Shown: in pieces, positions 17,254 to 25,382 of the stretch
Layout: each line of letters opens with the position of its first letter
Position numbering within the stretch: position 1 is the first letter of the stretch
From: CAVYTF01 sp963771435
Lineage (GTDB): Bacteria > Bacteroidota > Bacteroidia > Chitinophagales > Chitinophagaceae
DNA: 64,000 bases
Direction of reading: 5' to 3'
NCBI GenBank assembly: GCA_963771435.1
Contig: CAVYTF010000030.1
Span: forward strand, 1-64,000
Notes under the pieces: model-generated
Told to the model about the DNA's origin: nothing
The model's input: the letters and a program-made list of their open reading frames with translations, nothing else
The model's database searches: none
Made by a program: the position numbers and the translations under genes

Positions 17254-17904
17254 ATGAGAATACTCGTTACAATTACATTAATACTTATTTCTTTTTCTAT
17301 ACAAGCGCAAATTACTGAGATAAAGCCTGCAAATAATAATGCAAAAGATACAGTAGTTGATTTTAAAAATCAGGGCGAGCAGGAAGATCATGAGGCAAAA
17401 CAGCTATTTGAAAAACATCATAATAAAGAGCATTTTAAAAGATTCAAGGGAAATGTGATAGTGAATAAAGACAGCTATTCTTATGATGGAAAAGTTTTTG
17501 AAATATATGATCTGGATTCAAGTTTTAAACCCATATTTTCCGAAGGAATTTTATATCCAGCCATGATGGACAGCAGTCAACCTCCTTTTAAAAGAAATAA
17601 AGCAATGAAACTTCTGAACAAAATAGCAGTATCAGATACATTGTTTGCAAAAACGCTAAAAGAAATGTATAAATGGTTTGAAAATAATCCTTTAATAATT
17701 TCAAATTTCGAAGAGTTTAAATTTTTAGACTCCTCATGCAAACAAAAAAAATTTAGATTTTGGTTAAATGAAAAGCATCAGTTAAATCCCCAGGTTTTCT
17801 TAATTGAACTAACAAATAAGCATGCAACAGATAAAACAGATTTGAAAACTTTTATAGATGGTTCTGTATTGACTTTTTTCAAACCTGCATGGATTATAAT
17901 ATAA
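17254..17904 (+). CDS. Unknown secreted protein, 216 residues
   Basis: An exported protein with the signal peptide MRILVTITLILISFSIQAQ. The mature part is charged and Lys-rich (EQEDHEAKQLFEKHHNKEHF) with no motif that I recognise. Trp and Phe near the end (TFFKPAWIII) close the chain. The DNA is AT-rich compared with neighbours. It lies downstream of a terminator, so it probably has its own promoter. No functional claim can be supported. Confidence 0.6.
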   Translation: MRILVTITLILISFSIQAQITEIKPANNNAKDTVVDFKNQGEQEDHEAKQLFEKHHNKEHFKRFKGNVIVNKDSYSYDGKVFEIYDLDSSFKPIFSEGILYPAMMDSSQPPFKRNKAMKLLNKIAVSDTLFAKTLKEMYKWFENNPLIISNFEEFKFLDSSCKQKKFRFWLNEKHQLNPQVFLIELTNKHATDKTDLKTFIDGSVLTFFKPAWIII

Positions 17905-18016
17905 TTATCAATTTAAAATTTGGTTTATTCTTTTTAGCTATCAGGTATAGAATTTGCTAATATTTGAAAAAAAAAACGATCTCGCTGTATCTCTTTTCTT
18001 CTTCTTCACATTAATA

Positions 18017-18066
18017 TTTTAAGGAAAACCGCCGAAAATCCTTTATTAAAAGAGTAGGCAAAAAAA
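18017..18066 (+). promoter_or_regulatory. Twin 50-nt leader, copy 1
   Basis: This segment, starting TTTTAAGGAAAACCGCC, matches 19271-19320 at 48 of 50 positions and lies 11 bp before the ATG at 18078. AAGGA and TCCTT can pair around an ACCGCCG loop, followed by a second conserved GTAGGC and an A7 run. The duplication right before two adjacent genes suggests a shared 5'-UTR element (RNA structure, translation enhancer or protein site). Confidence 0.75.
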
Positions 18067-18077
18067 TACCCCGCTGT

Positions 18078-19247
18078 ATGTCTAACGAAAACGAAAACGC
18101 TGCCCCAGAAAAAAAACCCTGTGGCTGCTCAGGCGAACTGCACCTGCCTGAAATAAACAAATTGTGCGAAGCTCCAACGCCCATGCCCTGGGTGGAATGT
18201 AATAACTGCATGAAGTTTTATGTGGTTACTGATATTTATAAACAGGGCACCATTTCGCTGAACGATGGCCCGTCCACCAACGATTTTCAAACGCCTGTTA
18301 CGGTTGAGTTTGAGATCACCTACGAATTCTCGCTTTGCCTTCGTGGCAGGCAGCCGGGCAAACTGGTTTACACCACCACGCTCATCCCGCAGGAAGAAAT
18401 GAGAATTTATGTTTCAGACCGGTTTCGCCAGGTGACGGATATCACGGCGATGGTATCGTCCCAGTCTTCTTTCAAACAAAGTGTTTATGCGCTGCAGCAA
18501 AGCCAGGCGTCTGCTGACCTGTCTTCTTACACAAATAATATTAAAAACTCTAACGCCAGCGGCGGCGATTCTTTTGACTTCCTGGGAATAGTTTCTACAG
18601 GCGACAGCAATAGCAGCAGCTCGTCAAGCCAGAACGCGCAGAGCATTGATGTTGCTTTAAGTTCTTTTCAGCAAACAATAGTTGCAGCGTCTTCCTCAGT
18701 AGAGTCGCAGCGCTCTTTGGTGATAAGCAATTACGAAGACACTGATAAATTGAATGTAACGAGCAGGGTACTGAAAAATTTTAATAACACACGTGCTGTT
18801 ACTTATTATATAAGGCAGGTAACCGAAGTGTATGATCTGTCTGTAAAGATAAGCAGCATAAGGTGGCGGATAACTGAAATACGGGTGCAGGGCGGCTATC
18901 CTACAGGCTGGCAGAGTGTGGCTGCTATCAACACCATAACAATTCCTGCATTGAAAAAATTTATAGAAACTCAATTGGAACAACTGCCAAAGCTGAATTC
19001 ACAACTGCAAAGCGAAACCTGCTTCACATTGCCCACCGACGGAACTTTTATTGAAGCAGAGCTGGCACATTGTTCTTCTGCCGATGCCGAAAGAATGAAG
19101 GAACTGGAACTGGCGCTTGAAAGAACACAGGCGGAAACACGAAAACTTTTGCTGGAAACCGAATTGATGCACCTGGAAATAGAACGCAGAAAGAAATTGC
19201 TGGAAGCAGGAGACCTGAATATGTTCAACCAGCCTGTTGGAAGTTGA
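18078..19247 (+). CDS. Unknown Cys-rich/coiled-coil protein, 389 residues
   Basis: Not recognised. The N-terminus holds a Cys cluster (CGCSG, LCEAP, CNNC, residues about 18-50) that could bind zinc. The middle is Ser/Asn-rich (DSNSSSSSSQNAQS) and probably flexible. Residues 215-300 (YEDTDKLNVTSRVLKNFNNT, TYYIRQVTEVYDL) look like an ordered beta-helix domain, and the last 60 residues (ELELALERTQAETRKLLLE) form a coiled coil. There is no signal peptide. The gene follows twin leader copy 1 and is paired with the gene at 19331; the two may work together. Confidence 0.65.
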   Translation: MSNENENAAPEKKPCGCSGELHLPEINKLCEAPTPMPWVECNNCMKFYVVTDIYKQGTISLNDGPSTNDFQTPVTVEFEITYEFSLCLRGRQPGKLVYTTTLIPQEEMRIYVSDRFRQVTDITAMVSSQSSFKQSVYALQQSQASADLSSYTNNIKNSNASGGDSFDFLGIVSTGDSNSSSSSSQNAQSIDVALSSFQQTIVAASSSVESQRSLVISNYEDTDKLNVTSRVLKNFNNTRAVTYYIRQVTEVYDLSVKISSIRWRITEIRVQGGYPTGWQSVAAINTITIPALKKFIETQLEQLPKLNSQLQSETCFTLPTDGTFIEAELAHCSSADAERMKELELALERTQAETRKLLLETELMHLEIERRKKLLEAGDLNMFNQPVGS

Positions 19248-19270
19248 TCCATATATTATATTTTCACTCT

Positions 19271-19320
19271 TTTTAAGGAAAACCGCCGAAGATCCTTTAT
19301 TAAAAAAGTAGGCAAAAAAA
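19271..19320 (+). promoter_or_regulatory. Twin 50-nt leader, copy 2
   Basis: It matches 18017-18066 at 48 of 50 positions and ends 10 bp before the ATG at 19331, the same position as copy 1 relative to its gene. The same AAGGA/TCCTT pairing is possible. Outside the 50 bp the two upstream regions differ, so selection or recent copying acted on this element alone. Confidence 0.75.
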
Positions 19321-19330
19321 CAAATTAACC

Positions 19331-20236
19331 ATGCAAAATTTAACGGTTCGCGAAGTATGCCTGTCATGGGCATCCGGGAGAAGGCGCCACAGCAGTGGCG
19401 GCCTCACCGATCTGTATCCTCCTCAGGTAAGCCATTTGAGTACGGGGGACAATTACATTGCCGCGCCTCCGGCGGCAACGATCGGTACAAAAGTTTTTTC
19501 ATTAATGATCCTCAGCGGCGGAAGCAACGGCCCCAAGTTTTACACTGCTGATGACCTGGCTAACCAAACGCCGGTTCCTGATGTTATGGTTGGCTCGGCG
19601 GATATAAGCGTTGTGAGCATTTATTTAGAACCCGGCGGCCCCGGCACCGGCGGCGGCCCTGCATTGTGTATTGACGCATTTAATATAACTACAGGTGTTT
19701 TTATTGATGATGATTTTGTAAACGTTTTGCACAACGGCGTGGTGGATCTTTCGCTTTCGGCTTCTGTTAATTATGATGGAGTGGTTGACTCATCTGAAGC
19801 CGGATTTGATGTGCGGGCTTACAACAATTTTGTTACGGTTTATGCCCCCGCAGGCGTACAGGAACAATTTAATAAATGGCAGTCAATTGACGGCACGGAG
19901 CCTGTAAGCATGCTTGATATAACTGTTACGCAGGGCGAAACGGCTTATTATCTTGCTTTGTATACAACGCCAGCCCCCGTGAGGTACACCGTTCCAAAAA
20001 ATAATGCAGAATTATGGCAATGGGTTTCTTACGCAACCATGGTTGATGGCAACCCGCATTATCCAATGGGGCCGGAACTGGGTGGCTTTATTGCTGCACT
20101 TGCTTTTGCAACGAACCTGAACTCTTTCAGTAAGGAATTAAGGCCAATGGTTGCCGAAATTGCCGCTAAGCAGATAATGCTGAGCGCAGAAGGAATGGCA
20201 AGGCAAATAATGGAAGGAGCAGAAAAAGGAGAATAA
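19331..20236 (+). CDS. Unknown protein, 301 residues, partner of 18078
   Basis: Not recognised. The N-terminal 40 residues are Arg/Ser/Pro-rich. A Gly/Pro-rich turn (EPGGPGTGGGPALCIDAF) precedes a beta-rich region up to about residue 225 (VDLSLSASVNYDGVVDSSEA, YLALYTTPAPVRYTV). The last 80 residues are helical (LQ-type pattern EIAAKQIMLSAEGMARQIME). No signal peptide or membrane helix. It shares the twin leader with the previous gene and is followed by a terminator, so it ends this unit. A structural or surface-complex role is conceivable but unsupported. Confidence 0.6.
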   Translation: MQNLTVREVCLSWASGRRRHSSGGLTDLYPPQVSHLSTGDNYIAAPPAATIGTKVFSLMILSGGSNGPKFYTADDLANQTPVPDVMVGSADISVVSIYLEPGGPGTGGGPALCIDAFNITTGVFIDDDFVNVLHNGVVDLSLSASVNYDGVVDSSEAGFDVRAYNNFVTVYAPAGVQEQFNKWQSIDGTEPVSMLDITVTQGETAYYLALYTTPAPVRYTVPKNNAELWQWVSYATMVDGNPHYPMGPELGGFIAALAFATNLNSFSKELRPMVAEIAAKQIMLSAEGMARQIMEGAEKGE

Positions 20237-20258
20237 CGTTCCCTGGTGTATAAATGTC

Positions 20259-20298
20259 AAAAGAGTGATGTGCTTGATCGCACATTGCTCTTTTTTTT
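20259..20298 (+). terminator. Rho-independent terminator after 19331 gene
   Basis: AGAGTGATGTGC (20262-20273) pairs with GCACATTGCTCT (with two wobble pairs) across TTGAT-type loop bases, followed by eight T. It closes the 18078-20236 unit. Confidence 0.85.
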
Positions 20299-20418
20299 AA
20301 ATGATATTCACTTCTTTTTCTAGCTCAATCTGGTATTAAAAAGAACACAATAAAGAAGATATTACAATACTCAATGTAAGTTTTTATAACACGTTTCGTC
20401 GAAACCGAAAATATTTAT

Positions 20419-21162
20419 ATGAGATACATTCTAGGTTTCTTATTGATCACTGCTTCTGTTCTTGTTTTTATTCCTTTGCCTAAAGCATCTGCAAAAACTG
20501 CTATAGCAAATAACGGCATCGCCATAATGGAGCTTTTTACTTCGCAGGGTTGTTCCAGTTGCCCTTCTGCCGATGCATTGCTCGGCAAATATGTTCGCCA
20601 AAATAACCCACGCGTCATTTGTCTATCTTTTAATGTTGACTATTGGAACCGCCTCGGCTGGAAAGATATTTTCAGCGATCATAAGTATACCCAGCGGCAG
20701 CAAACCTATGCAAGCATATTGCATTCAGACATTTACACCCCTCAACTTGTTGTGAACGGCAGTTCCCAATTTATAGGCAGCGACGAAAGCAGCATTGCTC
20801 CGGCCATTAGTAAAGCATTAGCGCAAACACCTGCCGCCGAGATCCAGGCACAGCAGAGTCTCGCAAATAATATTCTTTCAGTTGATTATACCCTTTCCGG
20901 AAATTATCAAGGAGCTACACTCGTGGCAGCGCTTGTTCAAAGCAAAACTGAAACAAAAATAAATGCCGGGGAAAATGGCGGCGCTTCTTTAACTGAATAT
21001 AACGTGGTGCGCAATTTTCAAACAGTTGCTGCGCCTGCTTCAAAAGGCAAGATAGAGTTGCAGATACCAGCTGGCCTATCTACTAAAGATTGCAGTGTTG
21101 TTTTATACCTGCAGCAGAGGCAGCAATCAACCATTATTGCCGGTATGATCATCCATTCTTAA
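20419..21162 (+). CDS. Exported DUF1223 thioredoxin-like protein
   Basis: A 247-residue exported protein with a signal peptide (GFLLITASVLVFIPLPKASA). IMELFTSQGCSSCPSADALL is the DUF1223 signature containing a CxxC-type CSSC pair, and LSFNVDYWNRLGWKDIFSD with YTPQLVVNG are the other conserved blocks. The fold is thioredoxin-like; a redox or disulfide role in the periplasm is likely but the reaction is not established. The C-terminal 90 residues form a beta domain. It converges with the DUF2851 gene after 6 bp. Confidence 0.85.
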   Translation: MRYILGFLLITASVLVFIPLPKASAKTAIANNGIAIMELFTSQGCSSCPSADALLGKYVRQNNPRVICLSFNVDYWNRLGWKDIFSDHKYTQRQQTYASILHSDIYTPQLVVNGSSQFIGSDESSIAPAISKALAQTPAAEIQAQQSLANNILSVDYTLSGNYQGATLVAALVQSKTETKINAGENGGASLTEYNVVRNFQTVAAPASKGKIELQIPAGLSTKDCSVVLYLQQRQQSTIIAGMIIHS

Positions 21163-21168
21163 TGGAAA

Positions 21169-22449
21169 TTACTTCTCTATACCTTTCAGCAATTTATTTC
21201 CCACAGCACATTCAAGGCAGCGCCTTTCATCGCAATAGAATTTCTTTAATTCAAGCAATGCCTGCGAATCCAGGGCATTTGTGTTCTTTACATTTAAGTG
21301 CTGCCATGTTTTAGTAATATTGTTTTGCTCGGGTGATATTTCATTTAAAAAAGAAATGGCTTTTTCTTTCCATTGTTGCTCACGTGTATATAAACCATAA
21401 GCAAATAATACCGGAACAATGGTATTTATAATAATGTTATCCACCATTTGGGCGCCAAGCTTTTTGGGTTTATAAGGCGTTGTTTCATCAAAGATGTAAT
21501 GATAATGCCAGTGATCATTTGCCGTAACATCAAGCAATACTTTTATTTCTTCAGCATCCTTCGCCTCTTTGATCTTTGAAAATAAATGCGAAGAGTTATT
21601 AATAAGCATAGCAAGCTGCGCCAGCCGGATGGTGGGAAAGTTTGCAGGCCTCATCCGAAGAAACGCAGGCGCCTTCTGCAAAGGCTGAAGCTTATACTTT
21701 TTTGACAGGAACTGGTATTCCCGCTGCAATAATTTTGGATAATCTTCTTCAAAATTATTTTGCAGTAATCCTGCTTGCCCCATTAACAATGCCTCTAACT
21801 GGTGAATTTGATTTTTATGTTTTGAAAGAATATTTACCGAGACACTTTTGGCTATCTGCTCAAAAATGGCTGCATTTATTTTCATTCCAAAATTGCGTGC
21901 AAGCTGCCACCAGAAAATTTCTTCCCAATGCTGGTTGCTTTTTTCCAGCATTTCTAAAACAAGCATAGATTTTCGCTGCAAACGTTCTGCGGTCAATCTT
22001 TCTTTCCAGCTCATCCACCCTATCTCTGATAGTACAGGCAAGCTATTCTCGCAGGGCACGAACTGCTGTGAGTGCATCAATTGCTCATATCTTTCCAATA
22101 ACAATTTTGAAACACGGCTTTGCAATTCCAAAGTGGGGAAAGGACTGCCATTGTTGTGAGCAATTATTTCATCGTGCCGCCACAACACATGAAGAATAAT
22201 AGTAGAATAGTTTTTATCTGTTGTATGATTATGCTTATTCCAGTCGGAAGAATTAATGTGCAGCTCTATGTTACCTGCTAAAATAGTTTCACCAATTTTA
22301 ATTCTTGCTTCAGAAAAATCGGGCCCCTGGTCTCTATTAAATATCCCTGGATGGATTATTTGCAATGTTTCCCCGTCAACCGTTTGCAACTCCTTTTTAT
22401 TAAAATATTGAAATTGCCAGATAAATTGAAACAGCTTTTCGTTTATCAT
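21169..22449 (-). CDS. DUF2851 family protein
   Basis: A 426-residue cytosolic protein of the Bacteroidota-centred DUF2851 family. Recognisable blocks are IWQFQYFNKKELQTVDGETL, HPGIFNRDQGPDFSEARIKI, GNIELHINSSDWNKHNH and the C-terminal CDERRCLECAVGNKLL with three Cys. The acidic and His positions in NRDQGPDF and ELHINSSDW suggest a nuclease-like centre (inference), but no activity is known to me. Its start overlaps maf by 4 bp (ATGA), so it is cotranscribed with maf and the UbiA gene. Confidence 0.85.
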   Translation of the reverse strand: MINEKLFQFIWQFQYFNKKELQTVDGETLQIIHPGIFNRDQGPDFSEARIKIGETILAGNIELHINSSDWNKHNHTTDKNYSTIILHVLWRHDEIIAHNNGSPFPTLELQSRVSKLLLERYEQLMHSQQFVPCENSLPVLSEIGWMSWKERLTAERLQRKSMLVLEMLEKSNQHWEEIFWWQLARNFGMKINAAIFEQIAKSVSVNILSKHKNQIHQLEALLMGQAGLLQNNFEEDYPKLLQREYQFLSKKYKLQPLQKAPAFLRMRPANFPTIRLAQLAMLINNSSHLFSKIKEAKDAEEIKVLLDVTANDHWHYHYIFDETTPYKPKKLGAQMVDNIIINTIVPVLFAYGLYTREQQWKEKAISFLNEISPEQNNITKTWQHLNVKNTNALDSQALLELKKFYCDERRCLECAVGNKLLKGIEK

Positions 22450-23039
22450 TGTTCAATACTTAATTGTTCCAATGCCTGTATCACTTTACTTACAGGCAAT
22501 CCCATTACATTATAAAAATCCCCGTTAATAGATTTTATACCAACAACGCCGATCCATTCCTGTATGGCATAAGCCCCTGCCTTATCGTAAGGTTTATATT
22601 TATCAATATAAAATTCTATTTGGGTTCGGGTCAGCGGATGGAAAACAACTTCAGTAACATCTGCAAAAACAATTCTTTTCTCTTTATGCAAGATCACAAC
22701 GCCTGTTATCACTTCATGCTTTTTGCCAGACAAAGATTGTAAAATATTAATGGCGTCTTTCCTGTTTTTAGGTTTGCCAATTACTTTTTCATCCAGCATT
22801 ACGATTGTATCGGCAGCTAAAAGAGGGATTGAAACATCCCAATTCCTTTCAGTCAACAAAAACTCTTTTACAGCAGCAGCCTTATTTCCAGCAATAAAAA
22901 CAACAGTTTCTTTGCCGTTCAATCCTGCAGGAAAGCTTTCATCTGTTTCTTTTACTACTATTTCAAAAGGAACCTCAGCCAATTCAAGCAATTGCTTTCT
23001 GCGTGGTGATTGGGAGGCAAGGATGATCTTGGGAAACAC
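22446..23039 (-). CDS. maf: Maf-family nucleotide pyrophosphatase
   Basis: A 197-residue house-cleaning enzyme that hydrolyses non-canonical or dTTP/UTP-type nucleoside triphosphates to monophosphates. LASQSPRRKQLLELA (residues 8-22) is the substrate loop, followed by ETVVFIAGNKA, LLAADTIVML (catalytic Asp) and ITGVVILH. YHxD-type residues PYDKAGAYAIQEW complete the Maf set and suggest the YhdE-like subgroup. It sits between the UbiA gene (2 bp gap) and DUF2851 (4-bp overlap). Confidence 0.93.
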   Translation of the reverse strand: MFPKIILASQSPRRKQLLELAEVPFEIVVKETDESFPAGLNGKETVVFIAGNKAAAVKEFLLTERNWDVSIPLLAADTIVMLDEKVIGKPKNRKDAINILQSLSGKKHEVITGVVILHKEKRIVFADVTEVVFHPLTRTQIEFYIDKYKPYDKAGAYAIQEWIGVVGIKSINGDFYNVMGLPVSKVIQALEQLSIEQ

Positions 23040-23041
23040 TT

Positions 23042-23977
23042 TTATTTGTATAGTTTAAAAAAGAGCATAGACAAAATTCCTGTAAACATCACCACTTTTA
23101 CCAGTGAGCTTAATTGGTGAAATGATCTCGGCGACTGTGCTTCAAATAATTTTTGGAATATCCACAGCAATGGAAAAATAACCATAACCACAAAATAAAG
23201 AACCGGTGGCCACCATCCAAATTGCAATATATAAAACTGCACAATGGCAAGTGTTGCAATGAGTACGATCAGCCACACAGCCACAAATATTTTAGAAGCG
23301 GTCAGTCCCCACACAATGGGCATCGTTTTACAGCCATAAGAGCGGTCGCCTTCTACATCTTCCATATCTTTTATCACTTCGCGGATAAGGGAAATAATAA
23401 ACGCAAAGCCCGCGTATAGAAAAGTAAAACGGTAAATTTTACTCGTATTCAATACATTTTTTTCATGCAGTAAATGGCTTCCTTCACACCAGCCAACTAC
23501 TAATATTACCCAGGCAGTTAATAATGCTATAAGCACATTACCTATAAGCAATTTTCTTTTCAACGAAATGGAATATAAAAAAAGAAGAAGCACACACGCA
23601 GCATTTGTAACTCCCAGAAATGCAATGCCCGTAGTAAAGTCAAGGTAGAACCCAATGCCAATACCAATAGAACTCAGCACCCAATGCCAGCGGATAGCCC
23701 AGCGCCGTTGAATGATCTTTTCTACAATTAGTTTTTCGGGTTTATTTATCCTGTCAATATTTAGATCAAAATAATCATTGATAATGTACCCGGCAGCGGC
23801 AACTAATATTGATGATAAACACAACAATATAAAATTCCAGCCATGCAGGTTGGGCACTTTATTGGCTTTTGCAAATACAGGCATGATGATGCAATACACA
23901 AAAAGGAATTGTGCAACAGCTATAAATACAAGGTTTGGCCAACGCACCAGCCTGAAAAATGCACCAATTGATCTCAC
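23042..23977 (-). CDS. UbiA-family prenyltransferase (geranylgeranylglycerol-phosphate synthase-like)
   Basis: An integral membrane protein of 311 residues with eight to nine helices. The two Asp-rich catalytic motifs of the UbiA superfamily are present: NDYFDLNIDRINKPEK (about residues 68-83) and DMEDVEGDRSYGCKT (about 208-222). Bacteroidota relatives are usually named geranylgeranylglycerol-phosphate geranylgeranyltransferase. The real acceptor cannot be read from sequence; quinone or lipid precursors are possible. It is the first gene of the UbiA-maf-DUF2851 unit. Confidence 0.85.
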   Translation of the reverse strand: MRSIGAFFRLVRWPNLVFIAVAQFLFVYCIIMPVFAKANKVPNLHGWNFILLCLSSILVAAAGYIINDYFDLNIDRINKPEKLIVEKIIQRRWAIRWHWVLSSIGIGIGFYLDFTTGIAFLGVTNAACVLLLFLYSISLKRKLLIGNVLIALLTAWVILVVGWCEGSHLLHEKNVLNTSKIYRFTFLYAGFAFIISLIREVIKDMEDVEGDRSYGCKTMPIVWGLTASKIFVAVWLIVLIATLAIVQFYILQFGWWPPVLYFVVMVIFPLLWIFQKLFEAQSPRSFHQLSSLVKVVMFTGILSMLFFKLYK

Positions 23978-24031
23978 ACTAAAATTTATGCTACAAAATA
24001 AAGAAGGAAAAACAAAACCACTTCAAATAAA

Positions 24032-24553
24032 TCATTTTGATCTGATACCTGTATCGTTGCTCCAGTCGCCGCGTAGTTTCAATACTTTTTCCATCACATC
24101 CCTCACGCAACCTTTGCCACCATTAAAAGAGGAAATATATTTCGATGCCTCTTTAATTTCTATTACCGCATCAGCAGGGCAACAGGGTAGGCCGACAAAT
24201 TGTATCGCCTCCAGATCAGGTATATCATCACCCATGAAAAGCACTTCTTCTTTTCCAATGCCATCTTTATTTATTAATTCTTGAAGGCATTGCATTTTAT
24301 TCCCTACACTCATCCAAACTTCGCTCACTCCAAGTTTATTCAATCTTTCTTTTACTTCCTGGGAATCGCCGCCTGAAATGATGATCACCCTGTATCCTTT
24401 TTTCACGGCAAGTTGCATGGCATATCCGTCTTTTATATTCATGCTTCTTGCAAGCAGGCCATCGGGCATCACCAGCACAGAGCCATCCGTTAAAACGCCA
24501 TCCACATCAAAAACAAAAGTAGTGATCGGCTTAAAGAGTTCAAGAACGTTCAT
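24032..24553 (-). CDS. KdsC-like HAD phosphatase
   Basis: A HAD phosphatase of about 173 residues of the KdsC (KDO 8-phosphate phosphatase) group. FVFDVDGVLTDGSVL carries the nucleophile Asp and acid/base Asp; IISGGDSQ is motif II, a Lys follows, and FMGDDIPDLEAI is motif III. Lack of a cap domain fits the tetrameric KdsC family in lipopolysaccharide synthesis. The start at 24553 (MNVLELFKP) is preferred over 24580 because the upstream iscX stop is at 24555. Substrate assignment is by family only. Confidence 0.88.
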   Translation of the reverse strand: MNVLELFKPITTFVFDVDGVLTDGSVLVMPDGLLARSMNIKDGYAMQLAVKKGYRVIIISGGDSQEVKERLNKLGVSEVWMSVGNKMQCLQELINKDGIGKEEVLFMGDDIPDLEAIQFVGLPCCPADAVIEIKEASKYISSFNGGKGCVRDVMEKVLKLRGDWSNDTGIRSK

Positions 24554-24554
24554 A

Positions 24555-24791
24555 TTATTTCTGGTTGTCGCGCCATTCATACACCCACGCGCTTTGTATC
24601 ATTTCTAAATGCCCTTCGGTGCTTTGTTCGCGGGTGCCTGCAAAGTTCTCGATCTGCAATATCCATTCTAATAATTCCGTAAAACGGATGCGGTAGATCT
24701 TTCCTTCATTAAAATCATCGCCAAAACGCTCATACAGTTTCATGGCAATATCCTCATGGTCGTTCCAGTTAATAGGCGGTTCAAAAGTCAT
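24555..24791 (-). CDS. IscX-like iron-sulfur assembly protein
   Basis: A 78-residue acidic protein. The pattern NWNDHEDIAMKLYERFGDDF, then IRFTELLEWILQIENFAG and a final helix with EMIQSAWVYEWRD matches IscX/YfhJ, an adaptor that binds IscS and modulates Fe-S cluster assembly. It lies directly downstream of a 2Fe-2S ferredoxin gene, the classic isc neighbour, though iscS and iscU are not in the window. The gene ends 2 bp before the KdsC-like start. Confidence 0.82.
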   Translation of the reverse strand: MTFEPPINWNDHEDIAMKLYERFGDDFNEGKIYRIRFTELLEWILQIENFAGTREQSTEGHLEMIQSAWVYEWRDNQK

Positions 24792-24829
24792 TAGTTATTG
24801 ATATTTGGTTAATGTAAGATCTGTAAATA

Positions 24830-25165
24830 TTATTCTCCCAAAAACTGCGTTTGGTCGGGCAAAGTAATTTCAATTTCTCCATCGCCGTCCTGCAACACAC
24901 ATTGGCACCCCAGCCTGGAATTAATGCGCGGGCTTACGGCACGGTCTATAAAATCCTCTTCTTTATCGCTCAGTTCTTCCACAAGATCCATCCCCTTGTC
25001 AACATATATATGACAGGTGCTGCAGGCACAAACCGCACCGCAGTTATGATGCAGTTCAATGTCATTATCAAGGCATACTTCAAGCAGCGACTGATCGGGC
25101 TCAACGTTTTCAATGGTTATGGGCGATACCCCTTTCTGTTCAAACTTTATTTTTACCGTATACAT
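24830..25165 (-). CDS. 2Fe-2S ferredoxin, adrenodoxin/Isc type
   Basis: A 111-residue ferredoxin. The cluster ligands are Cys in HHNCGAVCACSTCHIY (C-X5-C-X2-C) plus Cys in LGCQCVL near residue 87. Length and the DFIDRAVSPRINSRLGCQC tail match adrenodoxin-type Fdx, which supplies electrons for Fe-S assembly. It is followed by iscX, supporting that role. The start ATG is at 25165. The upstream region faces a plus-strand candidate small RNA. Confidence 0.92.
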   Translation of the reverse strand: MYTVKIKFEQKGVSPITIENVEPDQSLLEVCLDNDIELHHNCGAVCACSTCHIYVDKGMDLVEELSDKEEDFIDRAVSPRINSRLGCQCVLQDGDGEIEITLPDQTQFLGE

Positions 25166-25262
25166 GCTCTTGCGTTTCGCGGCAAAAGTATAGGATCGGT
25201 GAGCACTTTGATTACCAATTCAGCAATGATTTATTTCTGCCCGGAAATTATTTTAAAAAACA

Positions 25263-25293
25263 TTTGTTAGTTTTATAAAAACTGTTACTTTTG
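25263..25293 (+). promoter_or_regulatory. Consensus Bacteroidota promoter (TTTG-N19-TACTTTTG)
   Basis: TTTG at 25263-25266 and TACTTTTG at 25286-25293 are separated by 19 bp, a full match to the TTTG/TAnnTTTG consensus. No coding gene follows on the plus strand before the terminator at 25330-25361, so it would drive a short RNA starting near 25300. Confidence 0.7.
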
Positions 25294-25299
25294 GTCACT

Positions 25300-25361
25300 T
25301 TTTTTCAACGGTTGCTTGCTCATAACGATCCCCGAAGTTTTCACTTCGGGGACTTTTTTTT
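25300..25361 (+). ncRNA. Candidate small RNA of about 60 nt
   Basis: A consensus promoter ends at 25293 and a textbook terminator follows: CCCCGAAGT (25330-25338), loop TTTC, ACTTCGGGG (25343-25351), then ACTTTTTTTT. The U-run is only on the plus strand, whereas both flanking genes are on the minus strand, so this terminator cannot serve them. The transcript would be about 62 nt with a single strong hairpin. No family recognised. Confidence 0.5.
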
Positions 25362-25382
25362 CAATATCCGGCACCTTAATGG

